A DNA stretch of 64,000 bases from assembly GCF_001542905.1 (NCBI RefSeq), contig NZ_LOAJ01000003.1:50213-114212 (forward strand), given 5' to 3'. The notes beneath the pieces are model-generated. The model did not search any database. It worked only from the letters and a program-made list of their open reading frames with translations, and was not told the DNA's origin. The DNA comes from Halorubrum aethiopicum. GTDB taxonomy: Archaea > Halobacteriota > Halobacteria > Halobacteriales > Haloferacaceae. Below, piece after piece: positions 1 to 9,220 of this stretch. Within the stretch, counting starts at the first letter, position 1. Every line of letters starts with the position of its first letter. Position numbers and translations under genes: made by a program.

Positions 1-792
1 CCCCTGTTCGGGATGGAGCGTCCGGGGCGCGCTCTTCCCGTTGACGGTGAAGACATCCGGCGTCCGCGAGGTCGTATCGTACGTGAAGTTCCCCTCGCCG
101 GCCCATGTCTTCGGGATCCGCGAGTCCCAGTCTTTGATCGTCATGAAGTACTCCCGGTCCGCCGGCTCGTAGCCTTCGGGATCGACTCGGAAGATTCCGT
201 ACATCCCCATGTCGATATGCCGGTGTGTTTGGAAGTGACAGTGGTACAGGTGCGTCCCCGGAACGTTCGCCGGAATTTCGTAGGTGTGCTTCTCGCCCGC
301 TGGGACCTGTATTCCGGTCGATGTCGGGACGCCGTCGTTCTTCCACGTCTTGGTGACGCCGTGGAAGTGGATCGTGTGCGGTCGGCGTCCGTTCGTGTTG
401 TCGAGCGTCACTTCCATGTCGTTCCCCTCGGTCGTCCTGAGGATCGGACCCGGGACGCTCGGGTCGTGGTCGTCGGCCTGCCAGGCCCAGACCCGCGGGA
501 ACTCGACCGGGCCGCCCATCGAATCGAGCGGGTGAACGGCGTGTCGCGCCGGCTGCGTCCCCATCGTCACTGACCCGCCCTGCTCGTCGACGTTGACGAC
601 CGTCGGAGGGCTGGTGTAGGGTAGATCCGACGAAGATGTCTGTGCCTCGTTCGGGGAGTTCGTGGCCGCCGTCGGCGCGTTAATCGTCTTCGATGAACAA
701 CCTGCCAACGCCGAAAGGCCTGTCGCGCCGGTCGCGGTGAGGAATTCTCGTCGAGACAGTCCGGTTCCAGGAGCACCGAAGGATCGAGTCAT
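1..792 (-). CDS. Multicopper oxidase, Tat lipoprotein (3' end off the window)
   Basis: Translating the minus strand from ATG at 792 gives a protein with a Tat motif (SRREFLTATG) followed by a lipobox (LSALAGC), so it is probably exported folded and lipid-anchored. Copper-site motifs follow: HTIHFHG near residue 140, then YHCHFQTHRHIDMGMYG, giving Cys, His and Met ligands for a type 1 copper in the first cupredoxin domain, as in two-domain laccases and NirK-like enzymes. The C-terminal part lies beyond base 1. A TATA-like TTTAG is about 30 bases upstream (near 822). The substrate is unknown; the neighbours point to copper or other metal handling. It is a different family member from the oxidase at 13748-15007. 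Confidence 0.9.
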   Translation of the reverse strand, partial: MTRSFGAPGTGLSRREFLTATGATGLSALAGCSSKTINAPTAATNSPNEAQTSSSDLPYTSPPTVVNVDEQGGSVTMGTQPARHAVHPLDSMGGPVEFPRVWAWQADDHDPSVPGPILRTTEGNDMEVTLDNTNGRRPHTIHFHGVTKTWKNDGVPTSTGIQVPAGEKHTYEIPANVPGTHLYHCHFQTHRHIDMGMYGIFRVDPEGYEPADREYFMTIKDWDSRIPKTWAGEGNFTYDTTSRTPDVFTVNGKSAPRTLHPEQG

Positions 793-867
793 AGTACAGT
801 TGGAACACTCTGTTGTACGGCTAAAGAAGGACCGCGAAATCCCTGTACCTGAGAAAGCGAGCAAACA

Positions 868-887
868 TGTTCGGTATTAGCCGAACA
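868..887. promoter_or_regulatory. Palindrome TGTTCGG-N6-CCGAACA
   Basis: Perfect 7-base arms around a 6-base centre, 76 bases upstream of the copper oxidase start and downstream of the CPBP gene. It could be an operator for the oxidase or a hairpin ending the CPBP transcript; sequence alone does not decide. Confidence 0.45.
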
Positions 888-956
888 GGTCTTACAAGCA
901 GACCGGTATTTTCCGCCACGAAAATCGGCATTCGGAGTAAACGGTCTGGGGAACAG

Positions 957-1682
957 TTACATTCCGCCCGTGGCGGTCAGATATGCGCTTGCGAACTGTA
1001 TCGCATTGTACGCACCGTGTATCACGGCTGGAACCGCGAGGTTGTCCGTGTACTCGTACGCTGCTCCGAGTACGAGGGCCAGAAGGAACGCGATACCGAT
1101 GTACACCAGTTTGCCTTCTCCTGACAACGAAAAGAGATGGATCGACGCGAAGAGGGCGCTTGCGAGGACGATTGCACGGGCCGGATGGAGAGTTTCACGG
1201 AGAGTCCCTTGTACGAGTCCTCGGAAGAGTAGTTCTTCCCCTGGGCCGACCAACAGGAATTGGAGCGGAATAAGTAGGAGGAATACGCTGGGGTTCTGTT
1301 GCCCGACCTCGACGATTTGGTTTTGGGCTGTGCTCAGACCGAGGGCCGCGATCACGGAGGACGCAGCAAAGAGCAACCCCAGGATTACGATACTCCCCCC
1401 GACGATAACCGCCCCGTCACGTTTGTCAGGCAGACGGACTGGCACGAATCCGAACCCGAGGTCACGGCCTTTGAGATAGAGGACGGTGATGCCCCCGAAC
1501 GTCACCCCTTGAAGGAAGAGTGTACTCACAACCAGCCTGAGTGCTGGACGTGACGCGAGGTCGACTCCGAACAGCCTGACGACTGTCACGACGGCCAGAA
1601 CTATGACTGTCCCCGCGACGTACGATCCATACGTGAGACTGATCGCCGAGGCGACGGATCGGAAACGAGATATCGATGACAT
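957..1682 (-). CDS. CPBP family intramembrane metalloprotease
   Basis: This 241-residue, strongly hydrophobic protein has several predicted membrane helices. It carries the CPBP (CAAX protease and bacteriocin-processing, Abi) signature: GEELLFRG (the EExxxR motif), then an FASIHL histidine motif, then VIHGAYNA near the C terminus. These residues form the metal-dependent active site inside the membrane. Members process prenylated or membrane substrates, and many have unknown targets. It stands alone between the copper oxidase and the zinc efflux genes, and nothing nearby identifies a substrate. Start ATG at 1682. Confidence 0.85.
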   Translation of the reverse strand: MSSISRFRSVASAISLTYGSYVAGTVIVLAVVTVVRLFGVDLASRPALRLVVSTLFLQGVTFGGITVLYLKGRDLGFGFVPVRLPDKRDGAVIVGGSIVILGLLFAASSVIAALGLSTAQNQIVEVGQQNPSVFLLLIPLQFLLVGPGEELLFRGLVQGTLRETLHPARAIVLASALFASIHLFSLSGEGKLVYIGIAFLLALVLGAAYEYTDNLAVPAVIHGAYNAIQFASAYLTATGGM

Positions 1683-1762
1683 TATTCAGATGTTATCGTA
1701 GGGTTCTATCCCACAAGTCGGCTTTGGTTGGTCGATTTCGATGCGGTCCGTCCCCATACGTC

Positions 1763-1947
1763 TCATAGTTGTGATTTGTTACGACTGACCTGGTGGGTAC
1801 GCCCGTGCTGGTCGGTCCTCTCAACGAGGAACGAGTATAGCTCCCGGTCTTCTTTCGCGTCTCTCGACCGACGCGAAGCACTACATGGTTCTCGCCAGTT
1901 TCGTCTGGTATCTCGAACATTCGACTGAATGCGGTCGTAGCCATCAT
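1763..1947 (-). pseudogene. Small gene, probably frameshifted
   Basis: An ATG at 1947 overlaps the stop codon of the cation exporter by one base, which suggests translational coupling. The opening (MFEIPDETGENHVVLRVGR after a short lead) reads naturally for a haloarchaeal protein. In the open frame it then turns basic and atypical (to 1693). A one-base shift near 1857 restores an acidic continuation with REL-YSFLVERTDQHGRT and a stop at 1763. I infer a frameshift in a roughly 60-residue protein of unknown function; alternatively the 84-residue frame is real or the whole is noncoding. Confidence 0.35.
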
Positions 1948-2957
1948 TAGTGGGTGTGATTCGTGGTATCGATCTGGTCGTTCCGCTCGCCGAACTCGAC
2001 GGTTGCGTGGTCGATGCCCTGGTCCGTGAGATGGTCGTGGACCCGCGACCGGACCGTCTGTTGCTCCTCGATCGTGGTCGCCGTATCGGTGAGGCGGACG
2101 GTCGCGACGGTGAGTTGACTACAGACCTGCCAGACGTGGAGGTCCTCGACCCCGTCGACGCCGTCGAGTGTCGTCAATTCATCTCGGAGGTCCGCTGGCG
2201 ACACGGGGCTCCGCTCCAGCAGGATAGCTGTGCTTTCTCGAAGGACGTTCTCGGCCGACGCGAGTACTAGCAGTCCGATGAGTACGGCAGCCACAGGATC
2301 CGCGATAGGGAGATCGAAGACGGCGACAGCGACCGTGGACACGATCACAGCGATGGAACCACCGGCGTCACCGAGCAGGTGATAGAACGCCCCGCGCTCG
2401 TTGAGGCTCATCTCTCCGCCCTGTAACACGTACACCGAGCCGATGTTCACCAGCAAGCCGCCTGTGGCGATGATCAGCGTTAACTCCGGGTCGATCGCCA
2501 CCGGCTCGAGGAACCGCTGGTAGGATTCCCAGAGGATGTATCCGACCATCGGAAGGAGCAAGACGCCGTTCAGGAAGGCCGCAACCGGCTCCAGTCGGTG
2601 GAGACCGTACGACCACGCCTCGCCGCCCTCGAACCGCTCGGCGGTGTAGCTTGCGCCGTACGCCACCGCGTACGCGAGCATATCGAACAACATGTGAATC
2701 GCGTCGCTGATGAGCGCCACCGAACCGAACAACAGTCCGCCAGCAAGCTCTACGACGAACCCCACAAAGTTGACGACGGCGACGAGTGCCAGTCGGCGCG
2801 TACTATTACTCGTGTCAGACGGAGGATCGCGCTCTGACGACTCTCCGTGTGTATGCTCGTGTACGGTCATCACTCTACGTTTGCGCTGCTGTTTCGACTC
2901 GGAAGCCACTGTACTTTCGCGGACGGATCTCCTCGACCGATCTCCACCTGTCGACAC
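1947..2957 (-). CDS. CDF family cation efflux protein (CzcD/ZitB-like)
   Basis: Cation diffusion facilitator with six membrane segments. The metal-binding residues are visible as SDAIHMLFD in TM2 and HLLGDAGGS in TM5, and a cytoplasmic ferredoxin-like domain includes GVEDLHVWQV. Members exchange Zn2+ (or Cd2+, Co2+, Fe2+) for protons. A His-rich stretch precedes TM1 and another ends the protein (TTNHTH). The 29 residues before an internal Met (start at 2870) are basic and unlike the family, so 2870 may be the true start. It lies 41 bases downstream of the P1B ATPase on the same strand and is probably co-transcribed as a zinc/cadmium resistance pair. Confidence 0.9.
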   Translation of the reverse strand: MSTGGDRSRRSVRESTVASESKQQRKRRVMTVHEHTHGESSERDPPSDTSNSTRRLALVAVVNFVGFVVELAGGLLFGSVALISDAIHMLFDMLAYAVAYGASYTAERFEGGEAWSYGLHRLEPVAAFLNGVLLLPMVGYILWESYQRFLEPVAIDPELTLIIATGGLLVNIGSVYVLQGGEMSLNERGAFYHLLGDAGGSIAVIVSTVAVAVFDLPIADPVAAVLIGLLVLASAENVLRESTAILLERSPVSPADLRDELTTLDGVDGVEDLHVWQVCSQLTVATVRLTDTATTIEEQQTVRSRVHDHLTDQGIDHATVEFGERNDQIDTTNHTH

Positions 2958-2998
2958 CGAGCCCTGTGCCGGACACGCGAAGGATCTGGGGTTTCAAA

Positions 2999-5662
2999 CT
3001 ACCCATCCGAAGCGGTGGTTTCGTCGTCTGCTGTCGGCGTGATTCGAGAGAGACGCATCGCATTGCCAGTGACCCCGAGCGTCATCCCGGCGTCACCGAT
3101 GAGGACGGCCGCCCAAATCGGAACCAAGCCGAACGGGACGCCCAGTGCGAGCAGGCCCTTGGCACCGAGACTCGTCCAGATGTTCTGCCGAATCACGCTG
3201 TTCGCGTCGTGAGAGAGGTCGTAGAGGTACGGCAGCTTCGATAGGTCGTCGCTCATGAGCGCGATATCCGCTGTTTCGAGCGCGGTATCCGTTCCGGCCG
3301 CGCCCATTGCGACGCCCACAGTCGCCGTTGCGAGTGCCGGCGCGTCGTTGACGCCGTCGCCGATCATCGCGACTCCGTCGTACTTCTCGTCGAGTTCCGT
3401 GATCGCCTCGACCTTCTCATCAGGCAGGAGTTCCGCCCGGAACTCGTCGATGCCGACCTCGGTCGCAATCGCACGGGCGGTCCGTTCGTTGTCCCCCGTG
3501 AGCATGACGATGTGTTCGACACCGAGGTCGTGGAGTCGCTGGATCGCCTGCTTCGCTCCGGGCCGGATCTCATCAGCCACGGCGATGACGCCCTCGAGTT
3601 CGTCTTCGGTACCAACGAGCACGACGGTCTTTCCCTGTGACTGGAGCTCGGGAACCGTCTCCTCAAGCAGGTCGAGACAGTCGTTGCGCTCGCATATCCG
3701 ACGGCTCCTCGTCGTCACGACACCGCCGTCAGTCGTCGCATGGACGTGCTCGAGGTCGAATCCGAGTTCCTCGAAGAGACCAGGCTTGCCTGCGTAATGT
3801 TTCTCGCCGTCGAGATCAGCCTCGACCCCCTTGCCGGTGATACTCTCGAAATCGTCGACCGAAGGGGCATCGACGTCGCTCTCCTCGGCAAATTCGACGA
3901 TTGCGTCGCCGATAGGATGTTCCGACCGCGACTCCAGCCCGCTGGCACACCGGAGGACGTCTCCCTCGCTGTTGCCGTTGAGCGGGACGATGTCCGTGAC
4001 CGTGAGTTCGCCCTTCGTGATCGTCCCTGTCTTGTCCATCGCGATCGCTTCGACCGCGCCCATCGCTTCGAGGTGGTTGCCGCCCTTGATGAGAACGCCG
4101 TTCTTCGCGGCGCTCGTGATCCCCGAGACGACCGAGACGGGCGTCGAAATGACGAACGCGCACGGACACGCCAGCACGAGCAGCGTGAGTCCGTAGACGA
4201 TGAACGTCGGCCACGACACGCTGAACAGGAGCGGCGGAATAACCGCTACCACGATCGCGAAGCCGACGACGACCGGCGTGTAGTACGAGGAGAACCGCTC
4301 GACGAACTGCTCGCGTTCCGTCTTGTTCGATTGCGCGTCCTCGACCATCTGGACGATGCGGGAGAGCGTGTTATCGCCCGCTTCGGAGGTGACCTCGACT
4401 TCGAGATACCCCTGCTCGTTGATCGTCCCCGCGTACACCTCATCCCCCGGCGTCTTGTCGACGGGCACGCTCTCACCGGTAATGGGGGCCTGATTGACGG
4501 CACTCTCTCCGTCGATCACGTTCCCATCCATCGGAATTTTTTCTCCCGGACGCACGACGACGATGTCGCCGACCGCCACGTTATCAACGGGAAGCGTCAC
4601 CTCCTCGCCGTCCCGTTTCACCGTCGCTTCGTCCGGAGACAGATCCATTAATTCTCTGAGGGAGTTGCGCGCGCGATCCATCGAATACTGTTCGAGGAGT
4701 TCGGCGATACTGAACAGGAACGCGAGCGTGGCGGCCTCGAAGTAGAGCGATTCGCCGAAGACGAGGCTCGCGACGATGGCACCGCTGATGGCAATGCTCA
4801 TCAGCAGGTCGATGTCGAGGTTCCGATTGAGCGCGGAGTAGTAGCCGTTACGGAAGATGACCTGCCCGGCGGTTCCGACGGCCACGAGGAAGAAGAGATC
4901 CGCGATGAGCAGCTCGCGACCGACGACCTCGGCTACGAGAGCGTTCTGGCCGGTAAGGAAGAACTCGAAGAAGAGCCCAAGCGCGACGAACCCACCGCTG
5001 ACCCACGTTTTGAGCGCGCGAGAGCTTGTCCAAATGCTCTCACGATCTCCGGCCGCGTTTTGACGTTCCGATCCGTCGCCTGCTGTGTCTGTGACCTCAT
5101 ACCCAGCGCTTTCGATCGCGTCGATGACATCCGCTTCCCCGCCTCTCGACGAATCGTACGTGACAACGACGGTTCTGGTCGTCGGCTGTGTCTCGTACGT
5201 TGTCACTCTGTCGACCCTGTCGAGGGCGTTTTCGATCTTGCCCGCGCACGATGCGCAATCCATCTCCGGGACGGTGAATTTCGAGGTCAGTTCGCCAGCG
5301 TTCTCCACCGCGTATCCCGCTTTCTCAACGCGTTCAGTTATCGCGGTGGCGCTCGTTTGCTCGCGATCGTAGGAGACTGTCAGCGTCCCCGTCGTCACCT
5401 GCGGATCGACGCTGTCGATGCCGTCCAGCTTTCCGACGCTGCTCTCGACCTTTCCGGCACAGGATGGACAGTCCATCTCCGGGACCGATAACTGCGCAAC
5501 GTCCTCACTATCTACCGATGAAACAACATCTTCGTCATCTTGTCCGGTGTGATGACCGTGTTCGTGATCTCCATGATCGTGGTCGTGCGTATGACCATCC
5601 TCGTGGGTCTGACCCCGTGGTTCACCAGTTTCGTCGTGGGATCTTTCGTCAGGTTGGGTCAT
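2999..5662 (-). CDS. P1B-2-type heavy-metal ATPase (Zn/Cd/Pb exporter, ZntA/CadA-like)
   Basis: Full-length 887-residue P-type ATPase. In order: a His-rich N terminus (about residues 20-40), two HMA domains with metal-binding CPSC (65-68) and CASC (136-139), TGES actuator motif, CPC in the membrane (499-501), phosphorylated Asp in DKTGT (543), SEHPIG and GDGVNDAP. The late transmembrane sequence IGDAGMTLGVTGNAMRL carries the Asp-Gly pattern of the P1B-2 subgroup, which favours Zn2+/Cd2+/Pb2+ over copper. It would export these cations using ATP. The CDF exporter follows at once. An AT-rich TATA element near 5690 places a leaderless transcript at the ATG at 5662. Confidence 0.93.
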   Translation of the reverse strand: MTQPDERSHDETGEPRGQTHEDGHTHDHDHGDHEHGHHTGQDDEDVVSSVDSEDVAQLSVPEMDCPSCAGKVESSVGKLDGIDSVDPQVTTGTLTVSYDREQTSATAITERVEKAGYAVENAGELTSKFTVPEMDCASCAGKIENALDRVDRVTTYETQPTTRTVVVTYDSSRGGEADVIDAIESAGYEVTDTAGDGSERQNAAGDRESIWTSSRALKTWVSGGFVALGLFFEFFLTGQNALVAEVVGRELLIADLFFLVAVGTAGQVIFRNGYYSALNRNLDIDLLMSIAISGAIVASLVFGESLYFEAATLAFLFSIAELLEQYSMDRARNSLRELMDLSPDEATVKRDGEEVTLPVDNVAVGDIVVVRPGEKIPMDGNVIDGESAVNQAPITGESVPVDKTPGDEVYAGTINEQGYLEVEVTSEAGDNTLSRIVQMVEDAQSNKTEREQFVERFSSYYTPVVVGFAIVVAVIPPLLFSVSWPTFIVYGLTLLVLACPCAFVISTPVSVVSGITSAAKNGVLIKGGNHLEAMGAVEAIAMDKTGTITKGELTVTDIVPLNGNSEGDVLRCASGLESRSEHPIGDAIVEFAEESDVDAPSVDDFESITGKGVEADLDGEKHYAGKPGLFEELGFDLEHVHATTDGGVVTTRSRRICERNDCLDLLEETVPELQSQGKTVVLVGTEDELEGVIAVADEIRPGAKQAIQRLHDLGVEHIVMLTGDNERTARAIATEVGIDEFRAELLPDEKVEAITELDEKYDGVAMIGDGVNDAPALATATVGVAMGAAGTDTALETADIALMSDDLSKLPYLYDLSHDANSVIRQNIWTSLGAKGLLALGVPFGLVPIWAAVLIGDAGMTLGVTGNAMRLSRITPTADDETTASDG

Positions 5663-5683
5663 TACACGCCGCTAACGACTACA

Positions 5684-5696
5684 AACTTATTAAATT
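5684..5696 (-). promoter_or_regulatory. TATA element of the Zn/Cd ATPase operon
   Basis: Read on the minus strand this is TAATTTAATAAG, centred about 27 bases before the ATG at 5662, the usual haloarchaeal distance for a leaderless transcript. The rest of 5700-5913 is AT-rich with no gene that I can support. Confidence 0.55.
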
Positions 5697-5913
5697 AGCT
5701 GCCATTTAGCCCCCCTAATATAATAATCTCTAACAAAAAATAAAATTGAATTATTAATTTATGCGTTAATCCGTTCCTTTTCGGGTTTTAGTTCGGTCTG
5801 CTCGGTCGAATCCGATGACGATACGGGAATTCCGATCTCTCGACAGCGCTCCTGAGTCGAGTACAGCGTGAACCGACAACGACGCCTTCTGTGGATTCAA
5901 CAGAGCAAAAAAG

Positions 5914-6975
5914 TCACAATGTCATCTGTATCTCCGGCATATCAACGAAGGCTGTCTCGTATCCCTCATGGCGAGCCGTTTGTGGGGGCGAATCGACTGT
6001 GATCGTCAGCTCATCTCCCGTCTGTACGTCCGAAACTGTTGTCCCGTAGTGATAGCGGAGCTCTGGATTGATGGTTGACTGTAGAATTCCGTCGAATACT
6101 GACGCACCATCGCGCTGTAATATTACAGATAATGACATCATCGGCAGCATCGTCCGATTGTACGGCGTGCGCGGAGACACAGCGAGGTACTTCTGTTCCC
6201 CGTCACCACCGAAACGCGACGCGTCTTCGAGGACCGTAACCACGAACCTCGCGTCTCCGGTCGTTTCCGAGCCACGCACGTCACCGGGGAGTGCGTCCGG
6301 CGTCGGCACCTGCGAGTCCGGTATCATCTCCATGTCCATTAGATCGACAGCACCCCTCGTGCCTTCCTTGTCGTCGGAGATGTCTGTGTACGAGATCTCA
6401 TCGAGCGTCGATTCGCTGAACTCGAATTCGAACTCGAACGAGGCGTTCCCCTGGTTCTCGGCCAGCGATCCGGTCCGCCGCGTCGACGGCCCGCCGATAC
6501 TGACCTCGACAGTGTATGTGCCGTCGCCCTGAAGTTGGGCGTTATCGCCGAAGTGAAAGCCCATCGGCTGAGAGAGCATCGGCCACGGCGCGAATTGATC
6601 AATCGATTCCCCATTCTGTGTGATCGTGAGCTGCGGATTGATATCGGGCGGAATGATCCCTGTCTGTGCGTCCCAGACGACCGGCATTATATGAACGGAA
6701 TCCGCCGACTGGATGTCAACCTTCGTGGTCCCGTTTGGCTTCATCAGCCAGAAGCGATGCGGATACGAGTACGTGAGCGCACACTTGTACCCATCCTGCT
6801 GTTTCATTCCAGCCATTTTCATTCCCTCGTAGTGGGTGGGATGGTAGACTGTATCCGGCCGATTCCCGGCCATTGGTGGGGCAGAAGCAGAAGGTGTCTC
6901 GAACACGCTGGCACACCCAGCGAGGCCGACGATCGAAGTGCTCCCGGCGACCCGGAGCACATCACGACGACGCAT
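5914..6975 (-). CDS. Tat lipoprotein, iron-transport-associated (P19/Tp34-like, DUF7350 type)
   Basis: The N terminus has RRRDVLRVAGSTSIVGLAGC, a twin-arginine signal ending in a lipobox, so the protein is surface-anchored. Residues from about 45 contain a Met/His-rich stretch (HYEGMKMAGMKQQDGYKC, then YPHRFW), resembling periplasmic P19/Tp34 iron-binding proteins; the later part looks like one or more beta-sandwich domains. I infer metal binding, probably iron or copper. Its start overlaps the end of the upstream DyP-like gene by 14 bases, so the two are an operon, a layout reminiscent of bacterial Efe/Ftr iron uptake genes. The family name is from memory. Confidence 0.65.
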   Translation of the reverse strand: MRRRDVLRVAGSTSIVGLAGCASVFETPSASAPPMAGNRPDTVYHPTHYEGMKMAGMKQQDGYKCALTYSYPHRFWLMKPNGTTKVDIQSADSVHIMPVVWDAQTGIIPPDINPQLTITQNGESIDQFAPWPMLSQPMGFHFGDNAQLQGDGTYTVEVSIGGPSTRRTGSLAENQGNASFEFEFEFSESTLDEISYTDISDDKEGTRGAVDLMDMEMIPDSQVPTPDALPGDVRGSETTGDARFVVTVLEDASRFGGDGEQKYLAVSPRTPYNRTMLPMMSLSVILQRDGASVFDGILQSTINPELRYHYGTTVSDVQTGDELTITVDSPPQTARHEGYETAFVDMPEIQMTL

Positions 6976-8275
6976 ACGTCACCTCCTCCCCGTTGCTGCC
7001 GGTTGGGTATACAGGCGGAAGCGCGCGCAAACCCCGCGGGGGCACGAGGTAATTGCCGCGACGCTCCGTCCGGATATACTGGAGGATACCGTTGTTGTTT
7101 CGCTGCCCGACGGCCGACTTCTCGGAAATATCGGTTCCGTTCATCGCCTCTTTCGTGTCGACGAAGTCGCTGATCCGCCGTTGGAGCGAGAGGAAATGTA
7201 CGCCCGCTCGTCCTCCGTCAGTCGAATCAAAGTCACGACGAAGCAGCAGCGGCGAGCCGTCATCGTCGCGAACACGGGCGTTCTTCTGCGCGTGACCGAC
7301 GACACCCATCTCGCGGGCGGTTTTATTGGTCGGCTCACACTCATCGACTCCGTTGCTGTCGCCGAGGTTGTCTCCGGCACCCTTGACGACATCGTTCTCG
7401 GCGTGATATGGGCAGAACATCTTCGCCTCGCGCTGCCAGCGGTCGTCCTGATTGTACCACTGGTTGAGGTTGAGCCGGAGCTTGGAGATATGCTGAGTCG
7501 TGCCACCGGCGAACGGCCCCGACTGGATCGTCACACGATCTTCACTGGCCTGGTTCTTTGTGAACCCTGATTTGAACCCCATAAACAGAGGTGCGTCCTC
7601 CGGAACTTTGTCGGCTGGAACACCCTCAGCGTCACCTACATTCTCCGCCGGTAACCCGTTCCCGATAAAGCCCGTCCGCCGGTCGGCGAGTGAGAAGACA
7701 TCGGTCAATGTAGCCTTAGGCTGATCGACATCGTTGAGGGTCGGTTTGCTCCCTTTGAGAGCTTCTTCGGCACCGATCACCGCCTGCGCCGTGTTACTCG
7801 CGAGATGGACGACCGCATCCGGTGTATCTAATTCGGGCTCCTCGAACGGAGCAAGTGCTTCCGGATCGGAGAGGTCAACGCCATCAGGAAGTGATTCGTC
7901 GAACCGGTCGAAGTATGCCGGAGAATAACTCACCGTGAACAATAATCCGTCTCCGCTTCGCTCGTAGGCGTGTTCAATGCCACGGAGAGCTGTTTCAACC
8001 CGATCGCGGTGGTCTTCGTTCGGTTGTCCGTCTCCTCGGTAATTCAGATAGAGAAGCACCCGATGGCTCGGGGCGATGACGTTTCCGTGGTCGTCTCGTG
8101 AGAGGACCTCATTCCAAGCGTGTTGACGCTGTGGATACGATGAGAGATCATCCGGGGCCGTCGGGATATCGACTTCTTCACGGCCTAAACAGGCACTAAA
8201 TCCTGCTACTCCGCCGATAGCGACGGCCGACTTGAGAAATTCTCTTCGGGGGATTCCCCTCTCGTCAGTCATCAC
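6962..8275 (-). CDS. Tat-exported DyP-type peroxidase-like protein (DUF7405 type)
   Basis: The signal IPRREFLKSAVAIGG is twin-arginine, followed by FSACLG, a possible lipobox. The mature part follows the DyP-peroxidase plan: an N-terminal ferredoxin-like half; RRTGFIGNGLP where typical enzymes have GFxDGT; then GVVGHAQKNAR with a likely haem-ligand His and LLLRRDFDS (conserved Arg pair). The catalytic Asp of GxxDG appears replaced, so peroxidase activity is uncertain. EfeB-type DyP proteins assist iron uptake, which fits the lipoprotein encoded immediately downstream with a 14-base overlap. Alternatives are haem binding or an unrelated redox role. Confidence 0.7.
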   Translation of the reverse strand: MMTDERGIPRREFLKSAVAIGGVAGFSACLGREEVDIPTAPDDLSSYPQRQHAWNEVLSRDDHGNVIAPSHRVLLYLNYRGDGQPNEDHRDRVETALRGIEHAYERSGDGLLFTVSYSPAYFDRFDESLPDGVDLSDPEALAPFEEPELDTPDAVVHLASNTAQAVIGAEEALKGSKPTLNDVDQPKATLTDVFSLADRRTGFIGNGLPAENVGDAEGVPADKVPEDAPLFMGFKSGFTKNQASEDRVTIQSGPFAGGTTQHISKLRLNLNQWYNQDDRWQREAKMFCPYHAENDVVKGAGDNLGDSNGVDECEPTNKTAREMGVVGHAQKNARVRDDDGSPLLLRRDFDSTDGGRAGVHFLSLQRRISDFVDTKEAMNGTDISEKSAVGQRNNNGILQYIRTERRGNYLVPPRGLRALPPVYPTGSNGEEVTYASS

Positions 8276-8416
8276 TCGACAGTTGGGAAGTCACGCTCAA
8301 GCCCGTTCTGGTATGATTCTCGAACCCGTCTTCAACGGTTTTACAACGGAATCTATGTTCGGCAATTGAACCAGAATTAGTAATAGAGAGCGTAGTAAAG
8401 GGTTGATCGACCTACG

Positions 8417-9202
8417 ATGTTTGACGCAGTCCTCCGTGTTGATCTTCTTCTCTTTTTGACTATTGGTGTGCTTGGTGGGGCACACTGTATCGGTATGTGT
8501 GGGCCGCTGGTGACCATGTATGCCGAGCGGATGGCTCCCCGTGGAGACGCCGGGACGGTGAGGTCAGGTACCCCGGGTCAACGTGGACATCTTACCACAT
8601 ATGAGGTTCGTCAACACGCTCTATTTAATTTGGGGCGGACGGTCAGCTACGCGCTCATCGGTGGGGTGTTCGGCGCGCTTGGTGGTTTCGTGTTTATTTC
8701 AGCGGACCAAATAACCGCAATCGCCGATTCCGTCCGGGGCGGCGTCGGTATTTTGATCGGGATATTCATCATCGTATCCGGTGTGAAATATCTTCTCGGA
8801 GGTGCTGCTGGTCTCGGAATTCCTGGAGTACAGAGAGTAACCAATTGGATCGCTGTTCGCGTTGACCGATACGTAAATACTCCTGGAATCGTTGGCCTCG
8901 GTGCGCTTCATGGGTTGCTCCCCTGTCCGATACTGTATCCCGCGTACCTGTTCGCATTCGCGACGGGATCTGCTGTATCCGGTTTTCTCGCGTTAGCGAC
9001 GCTTGGTATTGGGACGATACCAGCCGTTTTCGCTTATGGAACGCTTATTGAGTCCGTCGATGCCATTCATCGCCGACGACTCCATCGTCTCCTCGGTATC
9101 GCCTTCATTCTGCTGGGATACGTTTTGTTGGGACATGGATTGATGACAATCGGCATCACTGTTCCAACGCCGATGCTTCCACGATATCAACCGCTGGGGT
9201 GA
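8417..9202 (+). CDS. DsbD_2/SafE-type membrane protein with GGAHCIGMCGP motif
   Basis: This 261-residue integral membrane protein has about six helices. GGAHCIGMCGP in the first helix and LHGLLPCPILYPAY in the middle repeat are the paired Cys/Pro motifs of the DsbD_2 (urease-accessory/CcdA-related, often labelled sulfite exporter TauE/SafE) family. Such proteins move reducing equivalents or copper across membranes and often sit beside copper genes, matching the oxidases and halocyanin here. It is transcribed away from the DyP-like operon; the 141 bases between them hold both promoters. Substrate not determinable from sequence. Confidence 0.75.
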   Translation: MFDAVLRVDLLLFLTIGVLGGAHCIGMCGPLVTMYAERMAPRGDAGTVRSGTPGQRGHLTTYEVRQHALFNLGRTVSYALIGGVFGALGGFVFISADQITAIADSVRGGVGILIGIFIIVSGVKYLLGGAAGLGIPGVQRVTNWIAVRVDRYVNTPGIVGLGALHGLLPCPILYPAYLFAFATGSAVSGFLALATLGIGTIPAVFAYGTLIESVDAIHRRRLHRLLGIAFILLGYVLLGHGLMTIGITVPTPMLPRYQPLG

Positions 9203-9220
9203 CCATGGCTTAATTATAGT

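Noticed and set aside
3740..4651. 303-residue open frame on the plus strand inside the Zn/Cd ATPase
   Set aside because: Antisense to a clear P-type ATPase with all motifs; the frame is Arg-rich and has no domain.
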